The notes below the pieces were generated by a model. It worked only from the letters and a program-made list of their open reading frames with translations, made no database searches and was not told the DNA's origin. Shown here piece after piece: positions 5,002 to 6,795 of a stretch of DNA of 6,795 nucleotides. The position numbers and the translations under genes were made by a program. Source of the DNA: Eubacteriales Family XIII. Incertae Sedis bacterium (GTDB lineage Bacteria > Bacillota > Clostridia > Peptostreptococcales > Anaerovoracaceae); NCBI GenBank assembly GCA_031278255.1, contig JAITKU010000105.1, positions 1 through 6,795 of the forward strand. Reading direction: 5' to 3'. How positions within the stretch are numbered: position 1 is the stretch's first letter; each line of letters begins with the position of its first letter.

Positions 5002-6795
5002 TCATTCCTCCGCGAGAAACAGCGGCGCGGCGCGCGGGCTCCGCTGCGTGACAAAGCCGTCTATCTCGATGGAAAACGCCGCCCGCATCCGCATGTATGC
5101 GAGGACGCTCTCCGGCTTGTATGCGTAAAGAAAACCGACCTGTCCGAGGACGCGCGCGAAATCCGGAGCTTCAAAATCCCCGAAATCCCCGCGCAGCACC
5201 ACCGCCTTCGGTCCGACCGTTTGCAAAAATGCGTCGAGCGCCTCCGGGCTGTAGACGTCCCGCTCGACCAAAAGCGCGCAATTCACGTATCCCAGATACT
5301 CCACCTTGGTCCAGTCCGCCGGATCGCGGATCAGGGGGATTATGCGCGTCTGCGCCTCGGCGTAGCGCGCGGCGGCGGCCTCGTCCTCGATATGGAGAAT
5401 GCCCCTGTCCAAGGCCCTGCCGGAAAAGCGCTCGTCAAAGGCCTCCAGCGTGGACAGGGCATCTTGGGCGTAGACCATCAGGCGCTCCTCGGGATTCTCC
5501 GTGAGCCGCGCCATCAGTTCCTCCGGCGTGTACATCGCGATGCTTCGGTCGCTCGAAAGAAGCATCTCGGCGCGATCCTTCACGAGGCGCACTGTTTCGA
5601 TCTCCCTCGGAAAGACGGAGGCGTTCTCCGCCTCGGCAACGATGTCGGCGAAGGACCTGCCCTCGAGGTAGATCTTCCGCAGCACATCCTCCCGCAGGTA
5701 GAATTCGCCCGTTTCGATCATGCGCTTCGCGCGCAGACTGTCCGCTTCGAGGCCCTCGATGGGCAGGGCTTCTCCCGTATTCGTATTCCACGCGCGGCTG
5801 TTTTCAAACACGCCGTCGCGCGACATCTCAAAGGCCAGATCGTCCTTGATGAAAGAACCCTTGAGCAAATGCGCCTTTTCCGGCACAAAGCCCTCCGTCG
5901 CCGTCAGCAGGTTCTGTCCCAGATACAGCGTGTCGAGGCTTTCAAAGCCCATAAGCCACGCGATCGTCGGCAGGAGATCGATCTGCCCGCCCGCCGTATG
6001 CAGGACGCGCGCCGCCGCCCGTGAACCGGGGATGTGAACGAGCAACGGTATGTTCATCATCGTATCGTAGTCGTATCTTCCGTTCCAACGCGCGACGTAT
6101 TCGTCGCCCTTGATCAGGCCCTGATGGTCCCCGTACACGACGAGCAGGGATTCCTCGTACAGGCCGCTCGCTTTCAGACGATCGATCAGGCCGCCGAAGC
6201 AGTGGTCCGCGTAGCGGATCGAATTCACGTAATTGCCGAAAGTCGAGCCTTGGTCCTCGGGCAGGATTTCGATTTCGCGCAGCGCTTCCGGGAGATTGAA
6301 AGGGTGATGGCTCGACAGCGAGATCATCATGCCGAAGAAAAGGCCCCGTTCCCGCTCCGCCTCAAGAATATCGACGGACTGCGCGTAAAAGGCTTCGTCG
6401 CTGATACCCGAGATGTTGCCGCCGCCTATCCCCTCAATCCGGTCGTTCACATAATCCACGTCGCCGTAAAAGCGGTCGATCCCCTCCGCGCGGTACATGT
6501 TTTCGCGGTTCCAAAAGCTTTTGTCGTAGCCGTGCATGACCAGGGTCCTGTAGCCGATCTCCGAGAGCAGCCGTGGCAGCCCGCGAAAGTAATTCTCGTC
6601 GTATATCTGATATGCGTAACTCTCCGCGACACCCATATTGGAATTCTTCATCGCGAATTCCGCGTCCGAGGTGTTTCCGCTCGCCACCTGCTGGTAGAAA
6701 TGATCGAAATAGAGCATACCCTCCTCGCGCAGCCACGCGTTGATGCGCGGCGTGATCTCCTCGCCGTTGTAGCGCGCGCCCACCATCATGTTCTG
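5002..6795 (-). CDS. LtaS-type phosphoglycerol transferase (sulfatase fold), partial, with GDPD-like C-terminal extension
   Basis: The 597 visible residues (numbered from position 6795) begin inside the extracellular sulfatase-fold domain of an LtaS-family enzyme. This family moves glycerophosphate from phosphatidylglycerol onto a lipoteichoic-acid-like chain. The first residues, QNMMVGARYNGEEITPRIN, match the stretch just after the metal-binding Glu of LtaS. The membrane domain and that Glu are therefore outside the window. Seen here are the Thr nucleophile (Thr42 in SGNTSDAEF), His88 and WNR (95-97) for substrate binding, SLSSHHPF (159-166), and the metal pair Asp223-His224 in YGDHQG. The domain closes near residue 380. 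About 215 further residues follow, far more than the usual short LtaS tail. They resemble the C-terminal half of a GDPD barrel (TPEELMARLTENPEE, RIIPLIRDPADWTKVEYLGY, a final IDGFVT) but lack its catalytic residues. The downstream metallophosphoesterase gene is coupled to it. Whether it makes true lipoteichoic acid or another glycerophosphate modification is open. Confidence 0.9.
   Translation of the reverse strand, partial: QNMMVGARYNGEEITPRINAWLREEGMLYFDHFYQQVASGNTSDAEFAMKNSNMGVAESYAYQIYDENYFRGLPRLLSEIGYRTLVMHGYDKSFWNRENMYRAEGIDRFYGDVDYVNDRIEGIGGGNISGISDEAFYAQSVDILEAERERGLFFGMMISLSSHHPFNLPEALREIEILPEDQGSTFGNYVNSIRYADHCFGGLIDRLKASGLYEESLLVVYGDHQGLIKGDEYVARWNGRYDYDTMMNIPLLVHIPGSRAAARVLHTAGGQIDLLPTIAWLMGFESLDTLYLGQNLLTATEGFVPEKAHLLKGSFIKDDLAFEMSRDGVFENSRAWNTNTGEALPIEGLEADSLRAKRMIETGEFYLREDVLRKIYLEGRSFADIVAEAENASVFPREIETVRLVKDRAEMLLSSDRSIAMYTPEELMARLTENPEERLMVYAQDALSTLEAFDERFSGRALDRGILHIEDEAAAARYAEAQTRIIPLIRDPADWTKVEYLGYVNCALLVERDVYSPEALDAFLQTVGPKAVVLRGDFGDFEAPDFARVLGQVGFLYAYKPESVLAYMRMRAAFSIEIDGFVTQRSPRAAPLFLAEE
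5006..5011 (-). promoter_or_regulatory. Shine-Dalgarno site that selects the metallophosphoesterase start
   Basis: GGAGGA on the minus strand lies inside the last codons of the LtaS-like gene. It directly touches the ATG at 5005 but stands 6 nt from the ATG at 4999, which is the normal distance. This supports initiation at 4999 and coupling to ribosomes ending translation at 5002-5004. Confidence 0.6.

Noticed and set aside
4957..6024. 355-codon plus-strand open frame opposite the LtaS-like gene
   Set aside because: It is a codon-bias artefact: the minus strand carries the sulfatase motifs and the protein here has no family features.

Overview
The window is a GC-rich chromosomal segment (about 60% G+C by eye). 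It most likely comes from a clostridial Firmicute, perhaps an uncultured gut-type Clostridia. The reasons are strong GGAGG-type Shine-Dalgarno sites, a good sigma-A-type promoter, an LtaS-type lipoteichoic-acid synthase relative, a Bacillus-type phosphopentomutase (DeoB) and an M29 aminopeptidase. I saw no transposase, phage gene, CRISPR array, tRNA or rRNA. The lineage is an inference from family resemblance only.

Layout from the left. Positions 1-310 (minus) hold the N-terminal part of a hotdog-fold acyl-CoA thioesterase that runs off the window. Positions 311-548 are non-coding, with a purine-rich quasi-repeat, a perfect-armed 39-nt inverted repeat and half of a 15-bp direct repeat. Positions 549-1535 (minus) encode a diacylglycerol/lipid kinase. 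The 301-nt gap that follows carries two back-to-back promoters, one for the kinase and one for the M29 aminopeptidase at 1837-2946 (plus). That gene ends in a nested inverted repeat (2922-3003) that reaches back into its last codons and faces the 3' end of deoB. deoB (phosphopentomutase, 3031-4197, minus) is preceded by a 17-bp palindrome next to its Shine-Dalgarno site and by a second, longer inverted repeat. Positions 4310-4999 (minus) encode a calcineurin-like metallophosphoesterase, translationally coupled to the gene upstream of it. That gene, 5002-6795 (minus, 5' end missing), encodes an LtaS/sulfatase-type phosphoglycerol transferase with an unusual C-terminal extension.

How the genes may work together: LtaS-type enzymes release diacylglycerol when they build polyglycerophosphate, and a soluble diacylglycerol kinase returns that lipid to phospholipid synthesis. 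The window carries a plausible member of each step, though not in one transcript. The metallophosphoesterase is coupled to the LtaS-like gene and may act with it, but its substrate is unknown. DeoB (pentose-phosphate/nucleoside salvage), the aminopeptidase and the thioesterase look like ordinary housekeeping neighbours.

I do not see a wholly new system. The most unusual item is the C-terminal extension of the LtaS-like protein, which reads like the second half of a glycerophosphodiester phosphodiesterase (GDPD) barrel without its catalytic residues. After that come the palindromic regulatory candidates around deoB and at the end of the aminopeptidase gene.
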